A DNA stretch of 64,000 nt from Podochytrium sp. JEL0797 (GCA_027596195.1 JADGJG010000019.1:24118-88117), one strand, 5' to 3'; shown: positions 33,094 through 43,644, numbered from the stretch's first letter. Translations and numbers: made by a program. The notes: a model not told the origin generated them from the letters alone.

Positions 33094-35706
33094 TCATCGT
33101 CGTCGCGAAGAGCCTTCCTTGCGAGTCACGCTTGCCTCTCGACCGCCACCGCCCGCCCCGGCACGACTCGGCCTTCTCCTCGAATCGCTCTCCTCCTCAG
33201 AATCATCGTTGCGACCTCTCCCACTTCTACTTTTATCCCGACCGCTTCCAATCTTGGCATCCACGCCACGACTGCCTTTGGGAGCTTGGTAATCGCTGAC
33301 ATCTGAAGCCTCGCTCCGTTCTATAGAGTCGTTGCGACGGTATCGCGTAGAAGAGTTCTGAAGAGCCACGCTATTTTCTGCGTTCTTGTTTCTCACCGAC
33401 ACGTCTCCCAATTTCCGGCTGGATTTCGACTCGAATGGGTTCGTAGGGCCTTCTGCGCGCCGCGGACTTGGTGGTGGAGGTGGGGAAGTGTCAGATCCCA
33501 CTCCGCGTCGTGGACTCAAAGGTGCGGGGGCAAGGGACGCTCGGCGTGGGCTTGGAGCGAGGGAAGCGGTTCGTTCGCGACGGGTGGTTGTGGTGGCGGT
33601 TGGAGTGCGGGGTTTGGACTCTGAACGCGATTTACTGGCATTGCGGGATTGGGAGTTGGATCGAGGGGTTGGGTGGCGGTGGTTGGATCGTTCGTCGGCG
33701 GAATGGGAGGAATCGTCTTCAGAGGAGTTTGGGGGTAGTTTTTTTGCAGCGGGTTTCTTCGTGTCGGATCCGTTGCGAGTGGGAGGTGGGGCTCTGGAAC
33801 GTGGACGAGGTTTTTGGTTGCTGAGGGGAGGGGATCGGTCGTCGTCATCGGAAGAGGAAGGGCTCACAACGCGGTGGTTGGATCGATTGTTGCTGCTGCT
33901 GGGGGCTTTGCCGTTTGATTTTGGAGACCTCGCATCCCTCTCGGTTTCCTTGGCAGAGGATTGCAAAGCGCGGTTGCCGTTGCTCTTGGGGATGGGTGCT
34001 CGACCGTTGGAACGTGGGGACCGCGATTCCCTCTCCTCTTCCTCCGAATCCACCACAGAGACACGCTTTTTCGCGTTTCTTCCACTATGCGACCTTCCGT
34101 TCGCGCTGTCACCACCATATTTCGATTCTGCAGGAGGTTTGCGCGGATTAGACTTCGCATCGTCGTCGGACGCGTCGGGTCTTCGTTTCGATGCGTCCCT
34201 TTTCGCCCCAGTCGTAGCGGAAGGTTTGCTGACAGACCCTTTCCGAGTAGACCTCGCCGTCGGCCGATCATCCTCGGAGGATTCATCCGAAACACGCGAT
34301 CCGACGCCACCACTCCCGTTCCCACGACGGACTTCCTCTTCATCGGAAGAGTAGCTTCTTCGTTTTGGTGCACCCTTCCTTGCACCAGGCGTTGAAACGG
34401 ATGGCTTGCCGATGGCCCCTTTCCTCGCCGTCCGGCCAACTTCCTCCTCAGAAGAATAGTCCGAACCACGAGTCCCACCACCACCACTCCTCCCGTTCCC
34501 ACTCTTACTTGCATTCCTCTTCGGTGCCTGCTTCCGAACCGGCGCCACGTCGTCATCCTCAGAAATCACAGAACTGTCGCGACCCACCACACTCGCCTCC
34601 TCCCCCTCGTAATAAGAATCTATCCTCCCATCCACAACCATCACCGTGTGCTCACTAAATACACTCTCCCTCGGATACGCGTTCTTGTCCTCATCGTCGC
34701 CATACACACTCTCCCTATACACACTCTCACCACTATCCCCATCGCGATACAGCTCCTCATCACTGCTGTATCTGCGACCATGGTTCACATCCTTCATTCC
34801 AATTTTGACACCTCCGTTTTGCAACGCGCGCGATTCCTTGCGGCGTTGGTAGCAGAAGTAGCAGCCTGCGCCGATTCCCGCAGTAATGAGGAGCACAATT
34901 CCGACGAGGATGTAGATGACGGTATATGCGTCGTTGGCAGGGGGTGTGGAGCCGGTGGAGTTGTCTCGACGGTTACGGTTGGCACGGATGATTTGGAGGG
35001 GATTGGCGGAAGGAGGGTGCGAAGTAGGAATCACAAATACGTGGTTGAATGGATTCGAGAGTGGGTAGGAGGTCAGGTTGGTTTCGGAGAGGTCGCTGTT
35101 TGAAATTCAATCAATTACAAATCTTGGCGCACGTGTCAAACACTTACAAGACGCAGGGATCCAAGGCATCGCATTCGAGATTTAAAGAGATATGATCTCG
35201 TAATAGTGACGGGAATTCGCCAACAAGCAGCGAGTTTTGAGCCAGAGTGAGAGATCGCAGATGGTTCAATTTGTCGAAAGTTGGAGGCAGAGGTCCATCC
35301 AGGTTGTTTCCTTGAAGGTTGAGTGTTTCGAGATGCGGGAAGGAGCTCCAGATGTCTGGCAGGGAGCCAATCATTGCGCAATCTTGGAGAGATCTGAATT
35401 GCGGTTGAGCAATCGCTTCTGGCGATATGGCTACTCACAGCTTGCGGAGATCCGAGAGTATTTGGAGTTGCTGTGGAAAGAAGGATCCCGTCCATGGCTG
35501 GATGGTCCCAGTGCAAGCCAGGTTTCTGTATGGATCGGATGAAGTCAGGCGGATTTGGCATCAGGCTTGTGGACTCACAGCTGAACGACTCTTCCCTCGG
35601 AATCGTACACAACCGAGCCTGGGTATAAACTGCAGCATTGGCGTGTATCCAGCGCTACTGGCTCAGAGGCAGCTGTAAGTGCGCAATCTAGTGCATCTCC
35701 ATCCAT
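33094..35706 (-). CDS. LRR-ectodomain membrane protein with long phospho-acidic/basic tail
   Basis: Four exons, 35706..35579, 35525..35439, 35393..35148 and 35095..33094, give 820 residues. The ectodomain starts MDGDALDCALTA, has the paired-Cys cap (RQCCSLYPGSVVYDSEG) and LRRs (CAMIGSLPDIWSSFPHLETL, NLQGNNLDGPLPPTFDKL). A TM helix (VIYILVGIVLLITAGIGAGCYF) is followed by a ~580-residue cytoplasmic tail. The tail alternates acidic Ser clusters (YSSDEE, YSSEEE, ESSEDD) with basic Lys/Arg/Pro stretches and ends in RSGRGR and RR-rich sequence. The Ser-Asp/Glu-Asp/Glu clusters are typical casein kinase 2 sites. Four early Ser-x-Tyr patches (ESVYRESVYGD, IDSYYEGE) echo the YYDG tail of the paralog at 24455. 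The ectodomain is more diverged than those of the three-gene cluster. Confidence 0.82.
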
Positions 35707-35849
35707 GTCAAATTTTTCATTGATTAATTCACAATTAATTCGTCTTGCTGGAATACCTCTTTTTCTTACTTATATAAGATTGATGCGTCGACGTAGATTA
35801 TTGAGCTAGCAATCACTAAAATTTCGGTCCCCGAAAAATCATAGCCGTG

Positions 35850-36371
35850 ATGGCCAGCGCCCCCTTTCCGACCCTTTCCACGGAGAAGGACTCCAAGGAC
35901 GGCAACAACAGCGGCTGTTTGACCATCGGCCTTCTCACCGAAATCCTGCAACCTTTCCGCATCCCCCCAGAGATTGTCGTGATGATCTTCAACAAGGCCT
36001 TCAGTGTCTGTGCCACTTGCGACGCTTTCGAGAACCTCAAGTGTCCCCACTGTGACCAGTTCGTATGCAGCGGCGAATGCGCCAAAGAAATGTCCAAGTG
36101 CGGGGACTGTGGCCGCACGATTTGTTCCGATGACTGCCGCACATGGACGTGCGAAGGGTGCGGTGACATTTTCGCGGAATCTTGCAAGGAGTCGAACTAC
36201 AAGCAAGGTCCTTGTCCACGGGGTCGTAACTGCTATTGGTGTGCGGAAGAAGATTGCTGGCAGCGCGAGGATGTCGGGGGCGAGACACTCTGTGATTCGT
36301 GTTATGCGAATTGTGACGATTCTGTCGCGGAGGATTACGGGGAAGGGGATGAATATGGGGATTGTTGGTGA
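35850..36371 (+). CDS. Cysteine-rich zinc-binding protein (multiple CxxC)
   Basis: A single exon of 173 residues. After a hydrophobic N-terminal part (IPPEIVVMIFNKAFSV, possibly an F-box-like helix) come closely spaced Cys pairs: CATC, CPHC, CSGEC, CGDC, CSDDC, CEGCGD and then CPRGRNCYWC, CDSC, ending in an acidic EDYGEGDEYGDCW. The spacing suggests two or three B-box/ZZ-like zinc knuckles. I do not recognise the exact family. The 3' half is duplicated at 36495..36809. Confidence 0.65.
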   Translation: MASAPFPTLSTEKDSKDGNNSGCLTIGLLTEILQPFRIPPEIVVMIFNKAFSVCATCDAFENLKCPHCDQFVCSGECAKEMSKCGDCGRTICSDDCRTWTCEGCGDIFAESCKESNYKQGPCPRGRNCYWCAEEDCWQREDVGGETLCDSCYANCDDSVAEDYGEGDEYGDCW

Positions 36372-36494
36372 AAGTCTCTTTTTCTCTTATTCCGGGATAA
36401 AAACAAATACGTGCAATTCTCTCTCCTTTCCTCCTCCCTTCCTCCTCTAAATCGCTAAAAATTCATTCTGAATTAAAGTTCCGTAACTCTACAC

Positions 36495-36809
36495 ATGGTT
36501 TTCCATTCCGACGTGTATTCTTTTTCCGAAGAATGCAAAGAAGCGAACTTCAAAGGGTCTTGCCCACGTGGTCGTGGCTGCTACTGGTGCGTGATGGGCG
36601 ATTGTTGGCAGCGCGAGGGTGTGCAGGGTGAGATACTCTGTGATTCTGATTCGTGTTACGCAAACTGTGATGATTCTGACGAGGAGGATTATGGGGATGG
36701 CGATGAATATGCGGAGTATTGGAGAGAAGCTTCTTACGCTTTACTCTTGCTTTATATAAAGAAAATGAAATGGTTGCGCAACACCCCTACCCTCAATCAG
36801 AATCACTAA
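36495..36809 (+). CDS. Partial duplicate of the Cys-rich protein, with stop-loss extension
   Basis: An open frame of 104 residues matching the last ~65 residues of the gene just upstream: EECKEANFKGSCPRGRGCYW against AESCKESNYKQGPCPRGRNC, then DCWQREGV, ANCDDSDEEDYGDGDEY. The first four CxxC pairs are missing. Where the parent ends in TGG TGA, the copy reads TGG AGA and runs on for 28 residues, including a hydrophobic ASYALLLLYIKK. It may be a pseudogene or a new short gene; the frame is intact. Confidence 0.45.
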   Translation: MVFHSDVYSFSEECKEANFKGSCPRGRGCYWCVMGDCWQREGVQGEILCDSDSCYANCDDSDEEDYGDGDEYAEYWREASYALLLLYIKKMKWLRNTPTLNQNH

Positions 36810-36854
36810 GATAATATTTTAAATCTCAGGTCCGCGACGGCCCAGCACCTGTGC

Positions 36855-37589
36855 CTATCCATCCAAACAAGGCTTTCTCCGAATAAGAACGTCAAGATGC
36901 AACAATTCATTGCAATGACGGCAACGAAACGCGTATTCATTCAGCTTTTCTAGCAATTCTCGATTCTCGCGGAGAATCTTTGCAGATTTTTCGACTGTGT
37001 CGCTAGTTTTTTGGACGAGTTCGCAAACGTCAAGACACAGATTCAGTGACTGTGGATGGGCGGCCACTTGTTGCTTCAGGAATTCGACTGACACTTGAGA
37101 CAGATCGACCTGGGCCTTGACGAAATCGGTCAGACCGCGTTTGTCATTCATCTCGCTTGAAGACAAGTCCGAAGCCCATTGGAGAATGATTTTCAAGATG
37201 CACTCTGCGCCATCAATAGATTTGAGTAGCATCCCGAGCGTCTGTTGGGTCATGGAACCTGACGTGATCAAGTTACGTGAAACGAGGACTTGCAAGTTTT
37301 CTTGAAAGAACTGAGCGTTTTCCATCACGGGGACAAAGTTCCTGAGCGTGAATCCGACCGGGTCGCTTTTCACCGAGTCGTACATAGGGCCTTGATAAAT
37401 GGTCCGGAGCACGAAACGCACTTCGGCAGGGAAAGGGACAACCAACTTGATCCTGGGAATGTCTTGGTGGGCGACAGAGGCGGCAGAACGGGACTGGTGC
37501 AAAAAGGACTGGTGCGCCGCAAAGAACGGGCTGCGCTCGAGGTATCGGGTGTACGCAAAGATGGTCTCTCCCGTCTCGAGCTCAATCAT
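36855..37589 (-). CDS. BTB/POZ-like domain protein
   Basis: A frame of 244 residues from ATG 37589. The N-terminus fits a BTB core (LMIELETGETIFAYTRYLER SPFFAAH, with the strand-helix pattern and an R-S-P-F-F motif), followed by KLVVPFPAEVRFVLRTIYQG. A helical middle and a coiled-coil-like stretch (EKSAKILRENRELLEKLNEY) lead to a C-terminal Cys/His pair (RCRHCNELLHL). The open frame extends upstream of ATG as ECLVGSAKNAD, which looks like authentic BTB sequence, so a short 5' exon may be missing. BTB proteins often serve as substrate adaptors for cullin-3 ligases; that role is by family only. Confidence 0.6.
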   Translation of the reverse strand: MIELETGETIFAYTRYLERSPFFAAHQSFLHQSRSAASVAHQDIPRIKLVVPFPAEVRFVLRTIYQGPMYDSVKSDPVGFTLRNFVPVMENAQFFQENLQVLVSRNLITSGSMTQQTLGMLLKSIDGAECILKIILQWASDLSSSEMNDKRGLTDFVKAQVDLSQVSVEFLKQQVAAHPQSLNLCLDVCELVQKTSDTVEKSAKILRENRELLEKLNEYAFRCRHCNELLHLDVLIRRKPCLDG

Positions 37590-37899
37590 CAGATCGGCGT
37601 TCTTGGCACTTCCGACGAGGCATTCGGCTTGAGATCACGTAAGTTTCGCTCGGTTCGAGTTTCATGACGGGCGTCGCGAAAAGAAAAAGAAAAAGAAAGA
37701 TTAATTTATCCTGCCTAGACCCTTCTCCCTCGCAGTGGAAAAGAGCCACTTCATGATTCGTGATCGGATTTGTTATTAACTCGTTGGCAGCAATTCAAAT
37801 AATGGAGACAGGGTTCGTGTGGCTTTCCAGTTCGAGCTGGCTTGCCAAAATCGTTGCCCCCCAAATGACTCACCAAAACTTCCCAAAAACTACGACGCA
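37590..37899. other. Divergent intergenic region
   Basis: Just over 300 nt between the BTB gene (minus) and the small membrane protein (plus). It contains an A/G-rich run near 37681-37700. A missing 5' exon of the BTB gene could lie here; I cannot define it. Confidence 0.4.
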
Positions 37900-38424
37900 A
37901 TGAACAACGAAGCCGACAAGTGGGATCTCTCCGTCCCATCACACACCTCTGCCTTCCTGACTGGCGCCCAAGTCTGCTCCTGCGTCTCATACGCCCTGTT
38001 CTTTGGGCTCACAAGCTTCATCTTTCCCGTCGAACCCACTGACAAGCTCATCGTGACATTGCCCATCCAGCTTCTCACGACCGCAGCCTTCATTGGAAAG
38101 CTGATGCAGATCTATTACCTCAAGCAGCCGAATGCGCCATGGAGCACAAAAGTGATGCGTGAGATGGGTGCTGCGGTTGCTGGTGCGCAAGTCATTGCGA
38201 TCTTGTCCTTCTTTTTGATGTTGGGAACATCTGCTTTGATCAGTCCCGAGTTCCCTGCGGGTGCGAGATCTGCGCTGATCTGGTCCTCTGGTTCCATCTT
38301 TGGCCTGTGTTATATCTTGCGAGGAGTGCAATATTACCTCGCTTCGCAAGCAGGGGCTGCAGAAAAGATTCTGAAAGCAGCGGAGAGTGTGAAGTCAAAG
38401 ACTGTTGCGGAGAAGCAAGAATAA
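37900..38424 (+). CDS. Small four-pass membrane protein of unknown function
   Basis: A single exon of 174 residues from ATG 37900; an upstream open stretch lacks an ATG. Four hydrophobic segments are visible: VCSCVSYALFFGLTSFIF, LIVTLPIQLLTTAAFIG, VAGAQVIAILSFFLMLGTSA and LIWSSGSIFGLCYILRGV. Charged linkers and a Lys/Ala/Glu-rich C-terminal helix (AAEKILKAAESVKSKTV) complete it. The hydrophilic N-terminus NNEADKWDLSVPSHTSAFLT has no signal peptide. I do not recognise the family. Confidence 0.6.
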   Translation: MNNEADKWDLSVPSHTSAFLTGAQVCSCVSYALFFGLTSFIFPVEPTDKLIVTLPIQLLTTAAFIGKLMQIYYLKQPNAPWSTKVMREMGAAVAGAQVIAILSFFLMLGTSALISPEFPAGARSALIWSSGSIFGLCYILRGVQYYLASQAGAAEKILKAAESVKSKTVAEKQE

Positions 38425-38883
38425 AGCGATCGTTTCGAAATTTCCATTGTTCATTGGCCATCAACGGGATTCGCGAAAAGATCTTCCGCCCCCCGCAGAC
38501 AGAAGCATTCGCCATGGTGTCGGAAGTTTGCATCCTCAAGCGACACCCGGGAATCTCGATTATTCCAAACATGCTGAAGGACGCGCCAATCCAATGCGAC
38601 AACCACACTCACCCGAGACTGGCATCACCATGGAAAGCAGAAACAGCTTAAGGGCGTACGCCATTTTTCACGATGCCTTACCGATTTTAAAAGTTAGTCT
38701 TTTTTTTTGGATAAAACGAGATAATTAAAATGCTGCCCGCCGCCGGCACCACCAAAAGAATCTCTAACGCAGAACTCTTCTCATAATGAATTAGCGAAAT
38801 TTCACAGCTCTCGGAGTCATCGTTGAATGAAGGATTTTAATATTTTTCATCCGTTTGCGCATTAGAAGGTTGAAAACGGCATC
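38425..38883. other. Intergenic region
   Basis: About 460 nt between the small membrane protein and the surface protein gene, both on the plus strand. A short open stretch (38514..38651, starting MVSEVCILKRHPG) has no recognisable homology and I do not call it. No RNA gene or repeat was seen. Confidence 0.45.
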
Positions 38884-40217
38884 ATGTCTTACCACGACCT
38901 GTTCAACATTCAGTTATCTGTGCAAGGAAATCAGTTTCTCAGCTTCACATCCACGGTCACCGTTCCTCCTATTCCAGCACGACCTCTTAACTCGAAAGCA
39001 AACGACACTTATTTCATTTGGCCCGGCCTCCAACCAGGTCGAAATTCAATCAATGCAAGCCCGATTGGAAGCGGTCAGTGTCTGATAGACATCATGCGCT
39101 GGAGACGTTATTTTAACCTCGTCTCACAGGGGTGCTTCAACCTGTTTTAACGTTCGGACCCACTTGTTCTCCTGGAAAAACATCCCAGCAGATCTCAGAT
39201 CCATATTTCGGTTGGGCAGTCAGTGGAGAATATGTGAATCCGACCGGAACGGTCCCCGGTTTCAAAGGCTGCATTGGGGGCTCCTTCATGGCCGTGAATC
39301 CCGGGGACCAGGTCGTAATGCAGATCCAGCTCCAGCCAGGAACAACGACGTGGTACCAAAAAGTGACGGATTCTGCATCTGGTAACTCGGTGGATTTCAC
39401 AATCGACTTGCAAGGACAGACGCAGACACAAGGGTTGTTTGCGATTGAATTGTATGGCGAGGCAGTTCCGTATTTTGATGTCACGATTCAGAATGTAGTA
39501 ATGGTGGTTCAGGAGAAGGATTCCGCGTTTTGTAATGGTCCTCTGCCTGGACAGGAGAGTACTCAGTGCACCGGTATCTCGTTATCGGCGGACGGAACGA
39601 CGTGCTCCATCAGTTCTTGCAAGTACACTGCCACGAGTCCGCCACCGGCTGGTGTCGGTGCCGTTTTGCAAAACGCTACAACGACTTCAATGATTTCAAT
39701 GAATCTGACGAGTTCCGCGACAACTATTTCGAAAACGAGCTTCATCGCACCCATTTCTGCAACAGCAACAACTCTTTCGAAAACGAGCTTTATCACTCCT
39801 ACTTCTGCACCAACTACAACGGCAGCTACCTCCGTTTCTTTAGTTTCGACGCCAGAAGTAGCAGCATTTGCCCCAGCCTCTCCCTCTTCGACGTCAGAAA
39901 TCTCAAATTCCGGCACAGCTGTTACAACTTCAGCAGTGGCAACAGTAACCACTGCAAGCGACCATGCTTTACCAACTGCAACTGACGCGTCTTCGACTGC
40001 AGCGACCACTTTTACATCGTTTGTGCCATCAATATCAACTGCTGAAGTATCGCATTCGACAGTTTCGACCACCGTGTACTTTTCGGGGACTTCAGAAACA
40101 GCAACAAGCCACCCTGTATCCGTTTCACCAGCTTCAACAACTTCCAGTGCCGCTCAAGCGTTTCGAGCATTGGAAGTAACAAGTTTTTTATTAATAATTT
40201 TCCTGTTCCTGTTCTAA
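38884..40217 (+). CDS. Surface protein, sister of the gene at 1076..2236
   Basis: Two exons, 38884..39073 and 39130..40217, give 425 residues. The N-terminal ~190 residues match the gene at 1076..2236 almost throughout: FIWPGLQPG, GVLQPVLTFGPTCSPGKTSQ, GWAVSGEYV, GGSFMAVNPGDQVVM, TTWYQKVTDSASGNSVDF, IQNVVMVVQEKD. The stalk is a much longer Ser/Thr/Ala region without sequence conservation, and the C-terminus is hydrophobic (VTSFLLIIFLFLF), consistent with GPI or membrane attachment. The intron is at the same codon (N/S-G|V-LQP) and phase in both copies. No standard signal peptide is seen. The conserved head with a diverged glycosylation-prone stalk suggests an adhesin or wall-linked protein; the head domain is not recognised. 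Confidence 0.75.
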
Positions 40218-40238
40218 TAAACTCCGTGATTCTTTCTT

Positions 40239-43200
40239 TTATTCCTTGCCACCAAAAATCAAGGTTTTCCATTCGACAATCATTCCAGTTCCAAAAACCA
40301 AAAAATTTACGATACCAATTCCATTCATCATTACATCAGCAATCACCATTATCGTTAAATTTGGTGCAAAGCTCTCAGCGAGAGGTGCACACTGGGCTTG
40401 ACTATTCCCTGCCATGACACAACCGTACCAAGCTGCAGCTTCACCCGCATTCTGAGTCAATGCCAAATTCTGCACCATGGCGTCGTAACAAAACTTCCAC
40501 ACACAGGTCAGCATACTAGTATACGTAATCGCCAGCATCACAGATCTCCAATAAGCCGAAAGCATTTCCAGCGCCAGCTTCCTTTTCTTTTTCCACGATA
40601 CCATCTTCTTGGATGATACTTCCATTTCCGAATATCCAGTAGCAATTTTTGCCGGGTGTGAACCTGCCGTTTCACCAGTAGGACGACCAACTTCGGCGGT
40701 AAATCCCTCAATGGCCACTTTCACCACCACCAACACATTCGCCGCGTGAATAATTAATCCAGGAAGTCCAATCACAGCCATAGGAGTCAGAAAAACAGGG
40801 ATTGCGTATTTTGGGCTGAACATGCAAAACTTGTCATAAGGCTGAAACTGGTTCCATGCCCCCAGGATGATGGCAGGGATTCCTCCGAGGACCCAGACTG
40901 CTTGGAAATAGATGTACTTATCATCCAGAAAGTTGTTGCGCCAAACCATTTTCATGTGCAAGGAGAGAATGAATAAGAAGGACCATAAGACAGTTGTGAA
41001 GAGGGTATATGTTATGACGAAGGCTTGAACAGGGCAGACGACGCTGTTGGATTGAGTGGCAGACGTAATATCGTCGATACAAGTGAATCGTTTGGGGTTG
41101 CCCATGTTGATGGAATAGGCGAGGTGGAAAGCTGCGTTGCAGATGGTTGCGTACATCGTGATTGTGGCAGGATGTTTGCGCCGGTTTGGGAACATGATGT
41201 ACGAGACTACTACAAAGACGACTCCAACAAGAGACAAGGTGTTGAGCATATCTGTCGTTCGAATGTGCGATTCGACATCAACAGGGTCGTAAAAGTTGAA
41301 GAGAACTGGACAAAGAAGACAGCACTCGCCGAGACAGTTTCTTCCATCCACAACAGGATATTGCCCATTGGAAATGGCTCCTGGATTTGGTCTCATGAAT
41401 GACGGGCATATTGTGCTTTGATTTGATGGTGGGATAATTAATGTCGCATTCATTGTTCCAGGCGCCGTGGCGGAACCTAGACAATTTGGACTCGCGGAGT
41501 ACGAATAAGTCTGCGCCAATATGGGTTCATTGCATTTTGGAAGGTTACTGTCTTGGCCAAAGGAACTAAATAACGCCTGGCAATCGGCAACTGCACTCTC
41601 GCACAGCGATTTACACGCGACGTTTGAGACCGCGGCCGATCCTCCCGAAACGCTGCAACCTGGATGAGCACTATAGCACGCGAGCTCGACAAAAGTTGTG
41701 ATACATTGCTGATAAGTTTCCGTCGTGTTCAACATGATCAAAACGTCCAGACCGCTTTTTTTCATCGCTCCCTCGATGCTCGCGATCGTGTAGTTTTGAG
41801 GCAGAAACACGGGGTAGTTGATGAATTTGGAGCAGTAGAGGCTAGTATCGGGCGGTGCAGTGTAAAATGCACAACTTCCCGGCGTCGCCATTGTGACAAT
41901 TGGGGCGATTTCCACGTAAACCTCATTTTTTGTTTTACTGACTGCGAAAAACAGCTTTTTCCATTCGGCAATCATTCCCGTTCCAAAAATCAAAAAAACA
42001 ACCAGACCAATTCCGGTCATCATTCCATCCGCAATCATCATGCTCGTGTAATTTGGTGCAACATTTTCCGCCAGTTGCGCACACTGCGCTTGACTATTCC
42101 CAGCATAAATGCAAGCGTACCAAATTTGGGTGAGTTCCTCGTTTGAGCCCAGCGCCATGTTCTGCACGATCGTGCCGTAATAAAACTTCCAGACACAGGT
42201 CATCATTCCACCATACGCAATCGCCAGCACCACCGATCTCCAATAAGTCGAAAGCATCTCCATCGCCAGGTCCCTTTTCTTTTTCCGCATCGCCACCTGA
42301 TGATTCAAAATTTTGGCAGCAGATTCAGCACTTGGATGATGAGCGCTGGGCGAAGCGTGTTTTTCTGAGACTTTCGAGCCAGCATTCTCTGCCGTTCCGC
42401 CACTCTTCTTGGATGGACTCATTTGCGCAGAGTAAGCCTCCATGGCCACTTTCGCCACCATCAACACATTTGCTCCGTGAATAATTAATGCGGGAAGACC
42501 AATCACAGCCATGGGAGTCAGAAAAACGGGGATCGCGTAGTTTGGGCCGAACAAGCAGAACTTGTCATACGCGTCAAACTGGTTCCACGCTCCCAAGATT
42601 ATGGCAGGGATTGCTCCGAGGACCCAGATTGCTTGGAAATAGATGTATTTGTCATTCAGGAAGCTGTTGCGCCATACCATTGCGAGGTGGAGGGAGAGCA
42701 TGAATAAGGCGAGCCAGACGACGGTAGTGAAGAGGGTGTATGTTATGACGAAGGCTTGGACGGTGCACACGACGCTATTGGATTGCGTGGCGAATGTGAT
42801 GTCGTCGATGCAGGTAAATCGTTTCGGGTTGCCCACGTTGATCGAATACGCGAGATGAAAAGTTGTAGTGCAGATGGACGCGTACACGATGATTTTAGCG
42901 GGATGTTTGCGCCGGTTTGGGAACATGACGTACGAAACTAATACAAAGATTGATCCCGCAAGAGACAAAATGTTGAGCGTATCTGTCATGAGAGTGTGCG
43001 ATTCCACTCGGACGGGGTCGTAAAAGTTAAACAGGGTTGGGCAAGGAAGACAGCAGGAACCAACGCAGATTCTTCCCGGGACGTGATGGGAACTTCCGTT
43101 CACTAAGCTTCCCGGATTTGGTTTCAAGAATGAGGGGCATATTTCGGTGGTGTTCTGATTTGTCGGTGGAGGGATTGTCGTTTGGTTTGCTGATTCAGAC

Positions 43201-43628
43201 GCCGTCGAGGACCCCAGACAACTCGGGCTTGTAGAATATGGTGCAGGAAGTGTCAGAACGGACCCAGAACAGTTTGGAAGGTTATTGACTTCCCCAAAAG
43301 AAGTGAACAAAGATTTGCAGTTGGTGACCGCGCTCTCGCAAAGGAGTTTACATGCGACGTTTCCAACCGCGGCCGAGCCTCCCGAAACGCTGCAGCTTGA
43401 ATATGCACTATAACAAGTGAGCTCGACAAAAGTTGTGATACATTGCTGATAAGCCACCGTCGCGTTCAAAACGAGCAAAAAGTCAAGGCCACTTTTTTTC
43501 ATCGCACCCTCGATACTATCGATCGTATAGTTTTGAGGTAGAAACACGGGATAGTTGATAAACTTGGAGCAGTAGAGACTTGTGGCGGATGCGGCCGTGT
43601 AAGGCGCACATGTTCCCAGTATTGCCAT
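40239..43628 (-). CDS. Fused double Frizzled/Smoothened-like seven-pass receptor
   Basis: One uninterrupted frame of 1,129 residues encodes two complete receptor units: 43628..41892 and 41891..40239. Each unit has a Cys-rich extracellular domain of Fz type (starts TCAPYTAASATSLYCSKF in unit 1, SCAFYTAPPDTSLYCSKF in unit 2, then FLPQNYTI.SIEGAMKKSGL and many paired Cys). A CCLPCP or CCLLCP hinge follows, then seven membrane helices with FHLAYSINVGNPKRFTCIDD, SVVCTVQAFVITYTLFTTVV and IYFQAIWVLGAIPAIILGAW. This matches Frizzled/Smoothened-like receptors known from fungi and amoebae. Where a single unit ends WKKLIFGG and stop, unit 1 instead reads WKKLFFAVSKTKNEVYVEIA straight into the start of unit 2. 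No splice signals suggest removal of the junction. Whether the fused chain is made intact, processed, or reinitiated is unknown. Neither unit has a signal peptide. Confidence 0.82.
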   Translation of the reverse strand: MAILGTCAPYTAASATSLYCSKFINYPVFLPQNYTIDSIEGAMKKSGLDFLLVLNATVAYQQCITTFVELTCYSAYSSCSVSGGSAAVGNVACKLLCESAVTNCKSLFTSFGEVNNLPNCSGSVLTLPAPYSTSPSCLGSSTASESANQTTIPPPTNQNTTEICPSFLKPNPGSLVNGSSHHVPGRICVGSCCLPCPTLFNFYDPVRVESHTLMTDTLNILSLAGSIFVLVSYVMFPNRRKHPAKIIVYASICTTTFHLAYSINVGNPKRFTCIDDITFATQSNSVVCTVQAFVITYTLFTTVVWLALFMLSLHLAMVWRNSFLNDKYIYFQAIWVLGAIPAIILGAWNQFDAYDKFCLFGPNYAIPVFLTPMAVIGLPALIIHGANVLMVAKVAMEAYSAQMSPSKKSGGTAENAGSKVSEKHASPSAHHPSAESAAKILNHQVAMRKKKRDLAMEMLSTYWRSVVLAIAYGGMMTCVWKFYYGTIVQNMALGSNEELTQIWYACIYAGNSQAQCAQLAENVAPNYTSMMIADGMMTGIGLVVFLIFGTGMIAEWKKLFFAVSKTKNEVYVEIAPIVTMATPGSCAFYTAPPDTSLYCSKFINYPVFLPQNYTIASIEGAMKKSGLDVLIMLNTTETYQQCITTFVELACYSAHPGCSVSGGSAAVSNVACKSLCESAVADCQALFSSFGQDSNLPKCNEPILAQTYSYSASPNCLGSATAPGTMNATLIIPPSNQSTICPSFMRPNPGAISNGQYPVVDGRNCLGECCLLCPVLFNFYDPVDVESHIRTTDMLNTLSLVGVVFVVVSYIMFPNRRKHPATITMYATICNAAFHLAYSINMGNPKRFTCIDDITSATQSNSVVCPVQAFVITYTLFTTVLWSFLFILSLHMKMVWRNNFLDDKYIYFQAVWVLGGIPAIILGAWNQFQPYDKFCMFSPKYAIPVFLTPMAVIGLPGLIIHAANVLVVVKVAIEGFTAEVGRPTGETAGSHPAKIATGYSEMEVSSKKMVSWKKKRKLALEMLSAYWRSVMLAITYTSMLTCVWKFCYDAMVQNLALTQNAGEAAAWYGCVMAGNSQAQCAPLAESFAPNLTIMVIADVMMNGIGIVNFLVFGTGMIVEWKTLIFGGKE

Positions 43629-43644
43629 ATTGGGGATTTCCGTT

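Noticed and set aside
33386..34395. Plus-strand frame of 322 residues rich in Arg/Gly/Ser/Leu
   Set aside because: Mirror image of the SSDEE/RS-rich tail on the minus strand; it has no conserved motif of its own.
38514..38651. Short open frame MVSEVCILKRHPG... downstream of the small membrane protein
   Set aside because: Only 45 codons, no homology, no splice support; probably chance.
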